Positions 9,515-18,090 of a stretch of 22,232 bases of DNA are shown here, piece after piece. The notes under the pieces were generated by a model that ran no database searches, was not told the DNA's origin, and worked only from the letters and a program-made list of their open reading frames with translations. Position numbers and translations under genes: made by a program. Source of the stretch: Willaertia magna (taxonomy: Eukaryota > Heterolobosea > Eutetramitea > Acrasida > Naegleriidae); contig CADWAF010000581.1 of assembly GCA_902984215.1 (NCBI GenBank), positions 1-22,232 on the forward strand, read 5' to 3'. Every line of letters begins with the position of its first letter. Position 1 is the first letter of the stretch.

Positions 9515-10071
9515 TAATTTTTTTTAACATATTATTAAAATTAATATTATAATATAATTTTATTAAAATATTATTAATATATTTATAAGTATTCCTAAAA
9601 TTTTATAATTTTTGATTAATAATAATATTTATAAAAATAATATTTATATTTCATAAAAATATAAAAATAATTTATATATTTTTATTTCATTAAGTTTTTT
9701 TTGTTTATATTAATAATTATTATATTTTATCATTTTTTATTATTAAATATATAAACTATATAAATTTTGATTAAAAGTTAATAAGAGTTATTTTTTGTAA
9801 AAAAATTAAAAAAAAAATAGAAATTTAATAATTTTTTTTAAAAAAAAAATCTTCTATCAATTATTTTTTAATATCAATTAATTTATTATTATTAAAAACA
9901 TTATTATTAATAAATATATCATTATTAGTAAGTACATTATTATTATTATAAATATAATTATTTTTTTCTTTTAAAATAAAAAAATTAAAATATTTTATTA
10001 AAGTCCTCATTTTTAATATTATTTAAATAAACAAATTATATCTATTTAATATATTTTTTTTTTATTATTAT

Positions 10072-10130
10072 AAAATATATATATATAATATATAAAATAT
10101 ATAATATATATATATATATAATATATATTA
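10072..10130. repeat. TA-rich microsatellite
   Basis: Runs of ATATATA broken by single A or T insertions. Simple sequence without coding potential, and self-complementary. Confidence 0.7.
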
Positions 10131-10419
10131 TATTTTTTTTTATTATTAAACTAAATTTTTATTTTTCTTTTATTTAATAAAAATATTAAATAAAGAAATA
10201 TTTAATGAATATAATTATTATTTTAAATTTTATAATTTGTAAAAAATTATAATAATGAAAATTTTTTTTTAAAATTTATAACAACTATATTATTTATACA
10301 ATATTTATCAAAAAAATTATTAATAATTTTATAAAATTTATTTATTACTTTATAACTCAAAGTAAAATCTATTTTTTAATTATTAATTTTTAATAAATTG
10401 TTGATGTTTTAATTTTTTT

Positions 10420-11148
10420 TTAATTTTTATATATTCTTTTATATAATAAAAATTTTTCTACTTTTCTTTTTGTTTCTAAATTAATTTTATAATATTTTTT
10501 ACAATCTTTACAATAATATGGTGATGTATTGATATTATTATATGAATTAAAATTAGTAATTATTTTTATTATTTAATTATATTTTAATTTATTTAAAAAA
10601 TATTTTTAGTATTGTTTAAATTTAGTAAAAATAGTTAAAAAATAAAATTTTTTACATTTAATTTTATATTCTTTCTTATATTTAATATAAAAAAAAAGAA
10701 ATAAATTAAATTACTAAAATATTCAATAATAATTTTTTTTAAATTTTTTTAAACTTTTCATATAATTTAAACTGTTATCATTTTATTTTTTTCTATTTAC
10801 ATTAACTGTATATTTATTTATATTAAAAAGAATTACGATTTTTGATTATTTTAAATCTTTTAAAAAAGTAGAACAAATTTGTTTTTTAAATAGAGAAGTT
10901 AAAAGTAAATTTTAATACATTTTAATTGCATTTTTACCTATATTTTTCAAAGAATCATCTTTTATTACTTTTCTTTACAAATTAAATTTCTTTCTTTATA
11001 ATATCTTTTATAATTCTTCTAATTCTTTAGGTTATACTCACTTTTTATAAAAATTTATAAATTCTAACCATCTTGGACAAACTAATTGTTTTAGTGTGTC
11101 TATGTTGTTGTTATTTAGTTTTAATTTTACTTCCAAATACAAACCCAT
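10420..11148 (-). pseudogene. Decayed coding fossil, possibly of a mobile element
   Basis: On the minus strand, 11148-11038 is a 36-codon ATG-initiated reading frame with normal-looking composition (four Asn in a row, then LKQLVCPRWLEFINFYKK). The same frame continues past it with coding-like stretches separated by many TAA codons, several at places where CAA (Gln) would be natural. Further on, 10572-10420 encodes 50 residues with a zinc-knuckle-like YYCKDCKKYY followed by a Lys-rich stretch. This suggests a gene degraded mainly by C-to-T change. Identity is unknown; a transposase with a Cys2 motif is a guess. AT-rich DNA throws up spurious frames, so confidence is low. Confidence 0.3.
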
Positions 11149-11250
11149 TCTTTTTTTTATTGAAGAAAAAGTTAAAAATTGTAATCTATTTATACTGTTA
11201 CTTTGTAGTGTTGGGAATATTCTTTAGTTTAAACAAATTTAAAAATGGAT

Positions 11251-11310
11251 AGTATTATACCTTTGTAAAAAAAAGGCGTTATAGTACAAAAGTTCAAAAC
11301 TTCCCTAATT
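11251..11310 (+). promoter_or_regulatory. Conserved upstream module, copy 4 (diverged)
   Basis: AGTATTATACC, the CCTTT...AAAGG pair and GCGTTAT are kept at 11251-11282, and AAACTTCCCTAATT at 11297-11310, while intervening bases differ from the other copies. It sits 128 bp before the stub ATG at 11425, the same spacing as at 803, and may now serve the gene at 11583. Confidence 0.5.
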
Positions 11311-11424
11311 TATTATCTCCAGTCGCAGTTCAACAGGCAAACAATGTTATAAAGCTTGAGGGACAACATTTTACTCTTTAACACAAAAAAAACAATTCAC
11401 TAGTTAACAACAAAAATTCAAAGA

Positions 11425-11493
11425 ATGCTCATTGCACGTTTGTTTGTATTCTTGATAACTGGCTCTTTACTTTTAAATTGTGGTAGTTTATAA
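11425..11493 (+). pseudogene. SBP-family signal-peptide stub
   Basis: An ATG-initiated frame of 22 codons ends in TAA. Its product matches the type-B signal peptide, including TGSLLLNCGSL against VGSLLLNCGSL at 803. After the stop, homology ends and a different spacer leads to the ATG at 11583. It is the 5' end of a lost family member that kept its upstream module. It could also act as an upstream reading frame in the 5' leader of the gene at 11583. Confidence 0.7.
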
Positions 11494-11582
11494 GAAATTT
11501 CTTTGTAAAATAATTGTTACCTTACTAAGATTTCAAAGATAAAAATTTCCAGTTCCAAAAAAAAACAAACCACCGAATTAAT

Positions 11583-12656
11583 ATGGCGTTTTCACATTTT
11601 ATGCTCGCTGTTGTCACCCTTTACATCATTTGCTTCTCTCAATACTTCTCTTCTGTTGTTCAAGCAAAGGAGATGAAAAAGCAAGACACGATAGCTTACG
11701 TTTCACAAGAATTCACAAATGCAATTGATGCAGCATTCATTGAAATGACTGAAGACGATGAATTTATAGATGGTTACAGAAATATTGGTTTAATTTTTCC
11801 AATTCCAGAATATATCTACTCTTACACAATGACTGATTATCCATATCCTGACAAATTTGATTTTAATTATAAAGAAAAAGTCTTTACTCTTTGTTATCAA
11901 ACTAATCCAGGAAGTCCTAGAGGTGAAACGCACGAGTTGGTAGCTAAAACTTTAGTTAGATTATTAAACAAAAGATATAAAATTAATTTGAATTATCAAA
12001 TTAAACAGTATGACACTTCAAAACTTGGATTCTTTGGGACTTTAGCGAACGCTGTAAATTCCGGTGACTGCCAGGTTTGTGTGGCAACTACAATTATTGA
12101 CAGCACTAGAAGTGCACAAGTTCATTTGTAAGTAATTAATTGTAAAATATTTTTAACATTTTACAATGAAATATTTATTAACAACAGTCAATGGCCTTAT
12201 GAAACTAGCTCTTACGGATTTTTACGTTCCAATCTCGATCCAGAAATTATTGTAAATAACGTTCAAGATTTAAACAAAACTGGAATTATTATCGGTACGG
12301 CTGGCGGTTCTTTCTACGAATCTTTCCTTTTGAAACAAGTTAGTGCAGCAAAAGCAATTATTGTTAACACTGGATCACAAGGTGCTTTGCAATTAGTAAA
12401 GGAAAAGAAAGTACATGCAGTATTAGGTGACATTAATGATTTATTAACTTGGAGTAAAAACACAAGCAATGGTTGTACTACTGGATGTTTTGTTAAGGGG
12501 TTTGGCGATCCTGTTTTAATGGCTAGTTATACCACAAAGAACATTCTTCAGAATAACTCGGCTAGTAACAATAATGATGCAATACTATCCAATTTAGTAA
12601 CTCGAGTATTGACAAGCTGGATAATGATTTTCTTAATGTGGATAGTTTGTAATTAA
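11583..12656 (+). CDS. Secreted SBP_bac_3-like surface protein (type A/C), intact
   Basis: The exons are 11583-12127 and 12188-12656 with a 60-nt intron ending in CAG; the product is 337 aa. The first 28 residues are a signal peptide unlike the type-B one (ends SSVVQA). The family helix is at 44-66, SBP lobe 1 at 99-182 with Arg176 in TTIIDSTR, and lobe 2 from exon 2 with SFYES, HAVLGDIND (Asp263) and a C-x3-C pair. An Asn/Ser spacer (303-312) precedes a hydrophobic tail ending WIVCN, a probable GPI or membrane anchor. Exon 2 closely matches the type-A exons at 78 and 4426. The IPEC Cys of most paralogs is Tyr here, and GSPRQ is GSPRG. It is the only complete type-A-like gene in the window. 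A spacer of about 90 bp separates it from the upstream stub. Confidence 0.85.
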
Positions 12657-12678
12657 TTGATTTTTATAAAATTATAAC

Positions 12679-12703
12679 ATTCGACCAAATTTTTAGTCGG
12701 AAT
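12679..12703 (+). terminator. Imperfect hairpin just past the stop of the gene at 11583
   Basis: ATTCGAC and GTCGGAAT form a 7-bp stem with one bulged G and an A/T-rich loop, 22 bases after the TAA. A transcript-end structure is possible, but there is no direct evidence. Confidence 0.25.
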
Positions 12704-12719
12704 TTCTTTAAAACGTTAT

Positions 12720-12736
12720 AAACTTTCCTTTTTAAT
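12720..12736 (+). promoter_or_regulatory. AACTTTCCT motif upstream of the gene at 12876
   Basis: AAACTTTCCTTTTTAATT, preceded by CGTTATA, is a weaker version of the shared upstream module, 156 bp before the ATG. The palindrome part is missing. Just downstream, CATTCCAG (12754-12761) and CTGGAATG (12780-12787) form a perfect 8-bp inverted repeat. Confidence 0.4.
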
Positions 12737-12875
12737 TATCGGTATATCATAGCCATTCCAGAACAGGTAGGAGAAAACGCTGGAATGTTACTTTTGTTTC
12801 GCATGCCAAGTCGAAAGAATCAAAAGTAAAAAAAAATTAAAAAGAATATTTACTGCTAACATTACCAAATAGACA

Positions 12876-13920
12876 ATGATTGTTCAAAGAATGTACACTG
12901 CACGTTTCTTTATAGTGTTGATAGTGGTTATAGGCTCTTTGCTTTTAAATTGTGGCAGTTTATTTATTCAACCAACTAATTCACAGTCAACCAATATTCA
13001 ATACGTTTCTTCTGACTTTATTAAAGCAATTGATACAGCTTTCCTTGAAATGACTGATGACGATGAATATATAGATGGTTACAGAAATATTGGTTTAATG
13101 CGTAGAAAACTTTGGAATAACTGAATTTCCTTATCCAGATAAATTTGATTTTAATTATAAAGAAAAAGTATTTACAATGTGTTATCAGAAAAACGCTGGA
13201 AGTCCAAGACAAGAAATACACGAACTGGTAGCTAAAGTGTTGGTTAAATTATTAAATAGAAGATATAAAATTAATTTGAATTATGAAGTAAAACAATTAG
13301 ATACAAGTAAATTAGGTTATTTTGGAACGATGAAAAACGCAGTTGACTCTGGTGAATGTCAAGTAATAACAGCCACAACTATTATTGATAATGATAGAGC
13401 TTCTCAAATTCATTTGTAAGTGTTTATTTCACACTAATTTTTATTAATTACGAACAATTAATTATTAACAACATTGTCACACAACCATAGTCAATGTCCT
13501 TTCGAATCAAGCTCTTATGGATTTTTACGTTCCACTTTAGATCCACACATTATTATAAATACAGTGAAAGATTTAAATAGAACAGGAATCACTGTTGGAA
13601 TCTCAGCAGGTACGTTTTATGAATCGTTCATCCCTCAAATTAAAGCAGCCACCATAGTGAGGTCAGGAAGTGGAACACAAGCTCTTTTAAAATTAGTTTC
13701 ACAGGGAAAAGTTCATGCTGTACTTGGAGATATTAATGATTTAATTAGTTTTCAAAGAAATTTCACAAATAATTGTACAGCTTGTAATACGAGAGGTTTT
13801 GGAACAACTGTGGAAATGGCAAGTTTTACGACAAAGAACATTGCGTTTTCGAGTGCCTCATCTCTTGTAGTTTTTAGTTCTTTGTTTTTGATTGTGACAT
13901 TTATGTGGATTTTCTTTTAA
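12876..13920 (+). pseudogene. SBP-like surface protein gene broken by a 17-bp deletion
   Basis: The exons are 12876-13415 and 13491-13920 with a 75-nt intron. The start gives a type-B signal peptide with a short N-terminal extension; a second ATG at 12891 is also possible. The family helix is normal to YRNIGL. There about 17 bp are missing at 13098-13099, removing the codons for IFPIPE and shifting the frame to a stop at 13122-13124. The other frame then resumes at C-V-E-N-F-G and runs without defect to the anchor: lobe 1 with TTIIDNDR, exon 2 with GTFYES and HAVLGDIND, C-x2-C, and a tail ending MWIFF. Everything else is preserved, so this is either a recent pseudogene or an assembly error. 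The A-T-rich deletion edges share AAT. Confidence 0.8.
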
Positions 13921-13988
13921 AAAAATTTTTGTATCAATTTCTGTTACAATCTTTTGGAAACAATTTTAACGCCTGCCCCCACGTTTTA

Positions 13989-14046
13989 AAACAAATAAAA
14001 AGTATTATTTAACATATTTTGCGTAAACAAATAAAAAGTATTATTT
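13989..14046. repeat. 22-bp direct repeat, 36-bp period
   Basis: AAACAAATAAAAAGTATTAT, followed by TT, occurs at 13989-14010 and 14025-14046. It lies in the 430-bp spacer between two SBP-like genes, which otherwise shows nothing recognisable apart from the motif at 14247. Confidence 0.7.
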
Positions 14047-14246
14047 GCAAGTAGTAATTCAATACCCACACCATTTGAATAACCTCCACTTTATCTTTCA
14101 GTAAAATATTTAAAGGATTATTGTTAACTACATTCTTTGTGATTTGTAAAGATAAAGAGTGTAACTCTACGCTGGCACTTACTCAGTAGACTAAAACATA
14201 AATCACCTAGGTTTGGAAATCGTTTTTTATTTTACTTTGTTGTTTT

Positions 14247-14261
14247 AAACTTCCCTTAATT
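14247..14261 (+). promoter_or_regulatory. AACTTCCCT motif upstream of the gene at 14350
   Basis: AAACTTCCCTTAATT is 103 bp before the ATG and matches the motif before the other family members, although the surrounding sequence is unrelated. Confidence 0.4.
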
Positions 14262-14349
14262 GAAAACGTCATCTCAGCCCAAAAACAACACAAAAAATTT
14301 GGTTCAACGAAAAAGAAACGATCACAAGAACGAAAATAAGTTAATCAAA

Positions 14350-15505
14350 ATGAACCAAATATCACAACAAAGATTCTCTAAAATAACTCTGTCTTCCATT
14401 AGTTTCTTTAGTTCTGTTATACCTTTCCTTTTCGTTTTAATTTTCAATTCTTTTCTTATTCATTCCGTGCATTCTCAACAACAAGCCACAACAACAAATA
14501 ATAAAAAACATTTCGTTTCTTCTAATTTCGTTCAAGCAATTGACGCTGCTTTCATTGAAATGACTCGCGATAACGAATATCTAGATGGATATAGAAATAT
14601 TGGATTAGTTTTTCCAATACCGGAATGCATAACTTATTATGGAATAACTAATTATCCTTATCCAGCTAATTTCGATTTTAATTATAAAGAGAATAATTTT
14701 ACAATGTGTTGGCAGTTGAATGCTGGCAGTCCTAGACAACAAGTTCATGAATTAATTTCTAATTTATTAGTTAAAATATTAAATAGAAGATATAATATAA
14801 CGTTAAATTATATTGTCAAACTTTTAGATACAAGTAAATTAGGTTATTTTGGTACAATGAAAAATGCAGTTGACTCTGGTGAGTGTCACGTGATAACAGC
14901 CACAACTATTATTGACAAAGAAAGAGCTGCACAAGTTCATTTGTAAGTATTTATCATTTCTTTAAACATTGAAGGTTTAATTTATTACAATATAATTTAC
15001 AAAATAATTTACAATATTTAACTTTATTTTTTATACAATAATATTTGTTGTAACAATTGATAGTCAATGTCCTTTTCAAATAAGCTCTTACGGTTTTATC
15101 CGTACCACTCTAGATCCACACATTATTGTAAATACCGTTAAAGATTTAAACAAGGTCGGTTTAACTGTAGGTATCTCAACGGGAACGTTTTATGAAACGT
15201 TCATCCCTGAAATTAGTGCCGCTACAATCATTAAGTCACCTACGGGAACACAAGCTCTTTTAAAATTAGCTGCTCAAGGTAAAATCCATGCAATCATTGC
15301 AGATATTAATGATTTAATTAGTTTTAAAAGAAATCCAGCAAATAATTGTTCTGATTGTCATGTTAGAAGTTTTGGCAGCACTGTGGAAATGGCAAGTTTT
15401 ACTACAAAGAATATTGTGTCTTCGAATGCCCCATCTGTTGGTGTTGCTTTTGGTGTGTTGTTGGTTGCGTTGACAATCTTTTTGATAACACGTAGGTTAG
15501 TTTAG
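14350..15505 (+). CDS. Secreted SBP_bac_3-like surface protein, diverged member with transmembrane tail
   Basis: The exons are 14350-14942 and 15064-15505 with a 121-nt intron; the product is 344 aa. I start at the first ATG; the frame is open upstream to 14260 but has no ATG there. Residues 1-43 are a long signal peptide. The family helix is at 60-84, and lobe 1 follows with GSPRQ, GYFGTMKNAVDSGE and TTIIDKER (Arg192). Exon 2 has no internal ATG near its start and is easily missed. It supplies DLNKVG, GTFYET, HAIIADIND (Asp278; most paralogs have LGD), C-x2-C, VEMASFTTKN and a hydrophobic segment (322-340). It ends T-R-R-L-V, so it looks like a true membrane span with a short basic cytosolic tail, not a GPI signal. 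It is the most diverged intact member. Confidence 0.85.
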
Positions 15506-15578
15506 TAACCTTAAACTATTTGTTGTAAATAGGAAATTTAAGGCAACCAAAGAATACAAAAAATAAATTCAAAATTGT

Positions 15579-15665
15579 AGGACCGACCGTGGATTGAACA
15601 CGGGACCTACAGATGGTTTGCAATACACATTGCAATCTGCTGCTCTACCACTGAGCTATCGACCC
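15579..15665 (-). tRNA. tRNA-Cys (GCA) with 15-nt anticodon-loop intron
   Basis: Read on the minus strand from 15665, the acceptor GGGTCGA pairs with TCGGTCC, with wobbles G3:U70 and U4:G69. The D arm is GCTC/GAGC, with an A-box-like TAGCTCAGTGG. The anticodon stem GCAGA/TCTGT encloses loop TTGCAA...A with anticodon GCA. The T arm is CCGTG/CACGG with loop TTCAATC (B box). The discriminator is U73, the key cysteine identity base. The loop is 15 nt too long; a canonical intron after position 37 (TGTGTATTGCAAACC) fits, and its TTGCAA can pair with the anticodon loop as in other nuclear pre-tRNAs. T runs suited to Pol III termination follow at about 15570-15575 and 15557-15562 (read on the minus strand). 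G3:U70 is normally the alanine identity pair, which is odd here. Confidence 0.85.
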
Positions 15666-15930
15666 ATACTTTTTAAAGAAAGATTGACATGTTTTGAGCA
15701 GGAAAAGAGCTGGGAACAATGTTGGTTGGGGTTTATATGGTGGGATGAAGGGGCAAACTATGGAGTCAAGGACAAACACAAGGTGTTCTTTCGCTCAATT
15801 TTATAAACTAGAAGGCGGTGAATCATTGAAGAGGCCATTCTTATTTAAGGATTACATCAAAAAAAAATGTAAACACAATAAACAATGGATTCCCTTAGTG
15901 ATGCTTTATCTTTTTCTTATACCTTATCTC
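15666..15930. other. Unassigned, less AT-rich stretch between tRNA-Cys and the duplicated block
   Basis: This stretch is G-richer than anything else intergenic here (for example around 15700-15770). It contains open frames (15594-15806 and part of 15694 onward), but the first depends on a non-ATG region through the tRNA and the second runs into the repeat in an irrelevant frame. No family similarity is seen. It could be an old gene fragment left at the duplication junction at 15931. Confidence 0.4.
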
Positions 15931-15962
15931 AGAATGAAAATCAAGAAGAACAAGTATTGTAA
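15931..15962 (+). pseudogene. 3' tail of the coiled-coil gene, orphaned
   Basis: These 32 bp equal 21065-21096, the last ten codons and stop of the gene at 18862 (ending NQEEQVL). No other part of that gene lies upstream, so this copy is a breakpoint relic showing the repeat came from a site downstream of such a gene. Confidence 0.85.
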
Positions 15963-16008
15963 ATATTTAAGGCACACACAAATTTATTGTTATAATACAT
16001 TATTATTG

Positions 16009-16428
16009 TTAATATCCATATTGGCTATAAGGATAACTGTATTGTTGACCGTATTGAGGGTATTGCTGGCCATATTGACTGTAAGGATAACTATATTGTT
16101 GACCATAAGGATATTGTTGTCCGTATTGACTGTAAGGATAACTATATTGCTGACCATATTGTGGATAACTGTATTGTTGGCCATATTGACTGTAAGGATA
16201 TTGTTGACCATATTGTTGTCCGTATTGACTATAAGGGTAGCTATACTGTTGGCCATACTGTGGATAACTGTATTGTTGACCATATTGTGGATAAGTAGTA
16301 TATTGTTGTCCGTATTGAGGGTAAGTAGTATATTGTTGTCCATACTGTGGATAAGAAGTAGTGTACTGTTGTGCATAAACAACAACAGTTGCAACAATTA
16401 GTGCTAATAGTAATAGGATCAATTTCAT
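16009..16428 (-). CDS. Small secreted Tyr/Gln-rich repeat protein, copy 1
   Basis: The product is 139 aa, starting at the ATG at 16428, which begins a textbook signal peptide (MKLILLLLALIVATVVVYA, then QQY). An in-frame ATG 51 bp upstream would put basic residues before the signal and is less likely. The mature part is almost entirely imperfect repeats of YPQYGQQY and YPYSQYGQQY made of Tyr, Gln, Gly, Ser, Pro and Thr, with no Cys and no charged residues. Such low-complexity Tyr/Gln sequences resemble adhesive, structural or phase-separating proteins; a cell-wall, cyst-wall or extracellular-matrix role is inferred. It is convergent with the coiled-coil tail. Internal repeats make it prone to slippage, yet both copies are the same length. 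Confidence 0.75.
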   Translation of the reverse strand: MKLILLLLALIVATVVVYAQQYTTSYPQYGQQYTTYPQYGQQYTTYPQYGQQYSYPQYGQQYSYPYSQYGQQYGQQYPYSQYGQQYSYPQYGQQYSYPYSQYGQQYPYGQQYSYPYSQYGQQYPQYGQQYSYPYSQYGY

Positions 16429-17098
16429 CTTGAACTTTATTGATTTTTTTTTCAATTGAGAATTTCGATGGAAGACCACAACTTATTTAATATTATTGTA
16501 CCGTCTACTTTTTAAGAAGTTTTACAAATATGTAAATTAATTATTTTTGAATATATCTTTTAATTAGTGAACCTATAGAATTAATTTTTAGATTAACTGA
16601 CTTTTTTATAAATTAATACTTTTGTAATAATTATTTCATTGTGTATTTTTAGTGTTTTGCGCAAATTTTAAAGGCAAAATAGAACCTTAATGTATTTTTA
16701 TAGGAAAATATCTTTGATTATTCTATATTTAAAATCTTCAGTTATAATTGACATTTTCGGTTCAAGATTTACAAATTTTCTTTTTTGAAAATCAAATTTA
16801 AAACGGTGAATTATTAGGGAGATTATTAATTAATAATATTTTTTAACATAAAAAAATCCTTAAATCTAAATTTCAAAACGCGCATATTAATTAACTCCAA
16901 ATCATATAATTCCATAAGCAATTGATTTAAATTATATAATTTCATTAGTAATAGATTGGCGTTTGTATTAAGATTACAAAAAAAAAAGATACATTTTTAT
17001 TCAAACAAACACTGTTTTTAATTTAAACAATATTAATTATAATAAACCATAACCAAACACAAACAAACAAACACCATTAAAAACTAAAACCACTAATT
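16429..17098. other. Upstream spacer of the Tyr/Gln-rich gene (duplicated)
   Basis: This is about 670 bp of AT-rich non-coding DNA, presumably holding the promoter of the minus-strand Tyr/Gln-rich gene near 16430-16520 and the 3' end of the minus-strand gene at 17178. Two related segments near 16900-16922 and 16935-16957 (ATATAATT followed by CAT and AGCAATTG or AGTAATAG) form a loose direct repeat. Nothing else is recognisable. The same holds for 21563-22232. Confidence 0.5.
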
Positions 17099-17177
17099 AG
17101 TAGTAGTAGGTGTCGTAGTTGGCACAATATTATTAGATTGTACATTAGATTTTAAAGATTGATAATTAATATTAAAA

Positions 17178-18028
17178 TTAAGTTGATTCCAACTCTTTTC
17201 TTTCATTAACTAATTTAAAAACGCCTTGCGTTCCAGAACTATCTCTAACAATGGTTGCTGCACTTATTTGTGGAATAAAATTTTCATAGAACGTTCCAGA
17301 AGAAACTCCAACCACTATATCAGTTCTGTTTAAATCATTGAAATTATTTATTGTGATGTGAGAATCTAGATTGGAACGTAAAAAACCTTGGGAACTTGAT
17401 TCATAAGGACATTGGCTTTGTTTTAAATTACGAAATTAATTACTAATTTAGATGAAAAATAAGATACTTACAAGCGAACTTTAGGACTTCTAATATTGTC
17501 AATAATTGTGGTAGCCACTGCAACATGACAGTCACCTGAATCAACTGCGTTTTTAAGTGTATCAAAATATCCAAACCTATTCGTGTCGTATTGTTGAATT
17601 GCATAATTTAAATTAATTTTATACCTTTTGTTCAACAACCTCACCAGCGTTTTGGCTACCAATTCATGAGTTTCTTGTCTTGGACTTCCAGCGTTTGCCT
17701 GATAACACATTGTAAATGTTTCCTCTTTGTGATTAAAATCAAATGTTTTGGGATAAGGATAATCAGATATTGCAAAGAAATCTACACATTCTGGAATTGG
17801 ATAAATCAAACCAATGTTTCTGTAAGAATCAATAAACTCTTCATCGTCAGTCATTTCTATGAAAGCTGCGTCAATAGCTTTGGTAAAGCTATCACTAACG
17901 AAAATCATGTTCTGTCTTTTTCCTTCGTCTTCTTTTAAACAATCAACAAGATTGTAAGTGAAAAAGAGTTGGAAAGTTACCACAACTAACAAACAAACTA
18001 CACAAAATTTAGTAAAGTTGAAATTCAT
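17178..18028 (-). CDS. SBP_bac_3-like surface protein, minus strand, truncated lobe 2
   Basis: The exons are 18028-17472 and 17415-17178 (minus) with a 56-nt GTAAGT...AAG intron in the family position; the predicted product is 264 aa. It has a signal peptide (ends LVDC), then the family helix, IPEC, GSPRQ, the ELVAKTLVRLLNKR helix and TTIIDNIR (ligand-type Arg). Exon 2 is normal through QCPYESSS, DLNRTD, GTFYEN and GTQGVFKLVNERK, then reads ELEST and stops. It therefore lacks HAVLGDIND with its Asp, the C-x2-C and the anchor. In the +1 frame a short open stretch (36 codons) continues to a Thr-rich end, VPTTTPTTTN, at about 17096, so a frameshift or alternative 3' splicing is possible. An AACTTTCCTTAA motif lies upstream at 18091-18104. 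The truncated form would be soluble and probably cannot bind ligand normally. Confidence 0.75.
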
Positions 18029-18090
18029 TTAACGCTAGTTTTTTTTGTTTTTATACTGAATTCTTTTATAATAAACTAAAGTGTTGACAT

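Larger units (their letters stand above)
7479..11250. other. AT-rich gene desert, 3.8 kb
   Basis: There is no intact gene. Bases 7479 to about 8715 are homologous to 1824 to about 3240; a hairpin at 7570-7593 is shared with 1925-1948. The rest holds an 11-bp tandem array (8727-8814), a long foldback (9052-9514), a TA tract (10072-10130) and, from about 10420, slightly less AT-biased sequence with a decayed minus-strand coding fossil. Base composition rises abruptly at about 11250, where the next gene's upstream module starts. Confidence 0.7.
15931..17098. repeat. Direct repeat of at least 1168 bp, copy 1
   Basis: It appears identical, base for base, to 21065-22232 (constant offset 5134). It begins inside the last codons of the coiled-coil gene, includes the whole Tyr/Gln-rich gene and its upstream spacer, and stops being traceable only because the window ends. 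Confidence 0.95.

Noticed and set aside
10420..11148. Alternative genetic code with TAA as Gln
   Set aside because: Intact family genes end at TAA, TGA and TAG at matching C-terminal positions, so standard stops are used. Decay explains the TAA codons better.
13021..13221. Minus-strand frame over the broken SBP gene (similarly 6048-6230 and 17666-17938)
   Set aside because: These are antisense shadows of SBP-family exons or their flanks, with no independent support.
14260..14349. Upstream extension of the gene at 14350
   Set aside because: The frame is open but starts at TTG. The first ATG at 14350 gives a proper signal peptide.
15990..16397. Second minus-strand frame rich in Asn/Asp/Met repeats (also 21124-21531)
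   Set aside because: It is an out-of-frame shadow of the Tyr/Gln-rich gene without a signal peptide.
15694..16401. 235-codon plus-strand frame reading through the repeat into the Tyr/Gln-rich gene
   Set aside because: It is antisense to the repeat gene; its Ile/Leu/Thr repeats are the shadow of the Tyr/Gln codons. It also crosses the duplication junction.
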